DNA from: Xanthocytophaga agilis
GTDB taxonomy: Bacteria > Bacteroidota > Bacteroidia > Cytophagales > 172606-1
Assembly (NCBI RefSeq): GCF_030068605.1
Contig: NZ_JASJOU010000008.1
Span: forward strand, 1 to 64,000
DNA: 64,000 bases
Direction: 5' to 3'
In this document: positions 63,113 to 64,000 of the stretch, one piece after another
How positions within the stretch are numbered: the first letter of the stretch is position 1
How the letters are laid out: each line of letters begins with the position of its first letter
The notes under the pieces: model-generated
Told to the model about the DNA's origin: nothing
Database searches by the model: none
What the model saw: the letters and a program-made list of their open reading frames with translations, nothing else
Made by a program: the position numbers and the translations under genes

Positions 63113-64000
63113 TTATTTTACAGCTTTTCGCTCAATTTCACGTAAATTTTCCATTTTCTTATTTCTCAGGAAGCCATTAATATCTTCAAAGTGTTCCTTA
63201 ATACGTTTATTACCAAACTCAAATACTTTATCAGCCAAACCATCCAGGAAGTCACGGTCATGCGATACCAGAATCAATGTACCATCAAAAGCCTTGAGTG
63301 CATCTTTCAGAATATCTTTTGTTTTGATATCCAGGTGGTTGGTAGGTTCATCAAGGATCAAAAGGTTTACAGGCTGTAACAACAGCTTAATCATAGCCAA
63401 ACGCGTTCTTTCCCCTCCGGATAGTACCTTTACCTTCTTATCTATAGTTTCCCCACTGAACATAAAAGCTCCCAGAATATCTTTGATTTTTGTACGAATC
63501 TCTCCTACTGCAATCTGGTCAATAGTCTGAAAAACAGTTAGTTCACTATCCAGCTTGGAAGCCTGATCCTGTGCAAAGTATCCAATCATACTATTATGTC
63601 CTACCTGAAGTTTTCCTTCAAAATCAATTTCTCCCATGATTGCCTTCACCAGTGTAGATTTCCCTTCACCATTCCGACCTACAAATGCTACTTTCTGCCC
63701 ACGTTCGATAGTTACAGAAGCATCCGCAAATACCACATGATCTCCATAGCGCTTGGTTAATCCTTCTACCACAACAGGATAGTTACCTGAACGAGGGGCT
63801 GGAGGAAACTTCAGATTCAAATGTGAAGTATCCACTTCATCCACTTCAATGATCTCAATCTTTTCCAGCATCTTCACACGAGATTGTACCTGAAGTGTTT
63901 TGGAATAGGTTCCTTTGAACCGATCTATGAATTCCTGAATCTCAGCAATCTGCTTCTGCTGATCATCATATTGTTTTTGCTGCTGTTCGCGACGTTCTTT
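63113..64000 (-). CDS. ABC-F family ATPase, C-terminal part (cut by window edge)
   Basis: The frame runs open to position 64000; 296 residues are in the window. It contains the inter-domain linker (coiled, QQQKQYDDQQKQIAEIQEF), then the second nucleotide-binding domain: Walker A GRNGEGKSTL, signature LSGGERTRLAM, Walker B LLILDEPTNHLD. ABC-F proteins bind ribosomes and help translation or give antibiotic resistance. The N-terminal ATPase domain is outside the window. Confidence 0.92.
   Translation of the reverse strand, partial: KERREQQQKQYDDQQKQIAEIQEFIDRFKGTYSKTLQVQSRVKMLEKIEIIEVDEVDTSHLNLKFPPAPRSGNYPVVVEGLTKRYGDHVVFADASVTIERGQKVAFVGRNGEGKSTLVKAIMGEIDFEGKLQVGHNSMIGYFAQDQASKLDSELTVFQTIDQIAVGEIRTKIKDILGAFMFSGETIDKKVKVLSGGERTRLAMIKLLLQPVNLLILDEPTNHLDIKTKDILKDALKAFDGTLILVSHDRDFLDGLADKVFEFGNKRIKEHFEDINGFLRNKKMENLREIERKAVK

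Noticed and set aside
1-64000. CRISPR arrays, tRNA/rRNA genes, transposases, integrases
   Set aside because: No regular direct repeats with spacers, no cloverleaf with T-loop sequence, and no such proteins were found; the lanthipeptide island shows no visible att duplication or tRNA at its ends.

Overview
The window is AT-rich chromosomal DNA from a member of the Bacteroidota, most probably the order Cytophagales. The inference rests on a SusC/SusD pair, a type IX secretion C-terminal signal on an M43 protease, a DUF3078 outer-membrane protein, several single-domain Crp/Fnr regulators, XRE regulators with the 'LNxxWLLxGxGxM' signature, and promoters of the form TTG-N19/20-TAnnTTTG. There is no rRNA or tRNA, so genus and species cannot be named. 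No CRISPR array, transposase or integrase was found.

Left part (1-9.3 kb): two tandem promoters point out of the left edge. They are followed by a GH43 lipoprotein, a sigma factor next to an unusual membrane TonB/carboxypeptidase-like protein (a possible anti-sigma fusion), a von Willebrand A protein and a GAF histidine kinase. A 1-kb spacer contains a consensus promoter in front of a 47-codon membrane peptide.

Centre (about 9.3-26.7 kb): a class I lanthipeptide island that appears not to match a standard family. It encodes a 79-residue double-glycine precursor whose core has two Cys-Trp-Gly units and a 20-residue Pro/Thr tail. The modifying and export genes are a full-length LanB, LanC, a glycosyltransferase, a carbamoyltransferase, a DinB-like protein, a prolyl-4-hydroxylase-type oxygenase fused to a catalytically dead C39 peptidase-like domain, a C39 peptidase/ABC exporter, an HlyD adaptor, a secreted HExxH peptidase and an XRE regulator. 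The enzyme set fits the precursor tail: proline could be hydroxylated, then glycosylated and carbamoylated, while the N-terminal part of the core is cyclised by LanB/LanC. Two divergent intergenic regions share a 12-bp operator-like half-site in inverted-repeat arrangement.

Middle (27-44 kb): an accessory, patchwork region. It holds a 1.5-kb gene-poor stretch with short dispersed repeats, three Crp/Fnr regulators beside stress or redox genes (SDR, DUF308, peroxiredoxin-like, DJ-1/PfpI, quinone-reductase-like MDR) with clear palindromic operators, several small hypothetical genes, one frameshifted gene, an inverted-repeat cluster, and the DUF3078 gene.

Right (43.5-64 kb): a GMC oxidoreductase with its gluconate-dehydrogenase-subunit-3-like partner; a six-gene SusC/SusD, lipoprotein and T9SS M43 protease unit that looks like a peptide/protein utilisation locus; a GNAT acetyltransferase; membrane-protein, GT39-like and NeuD-like genes; an ArsR regulator with a thioredoxin-like [2Fe-2S] protein; an Hsp70-family protein; and the C-terminal part of an ABC-F ATPase cut by the window edge.
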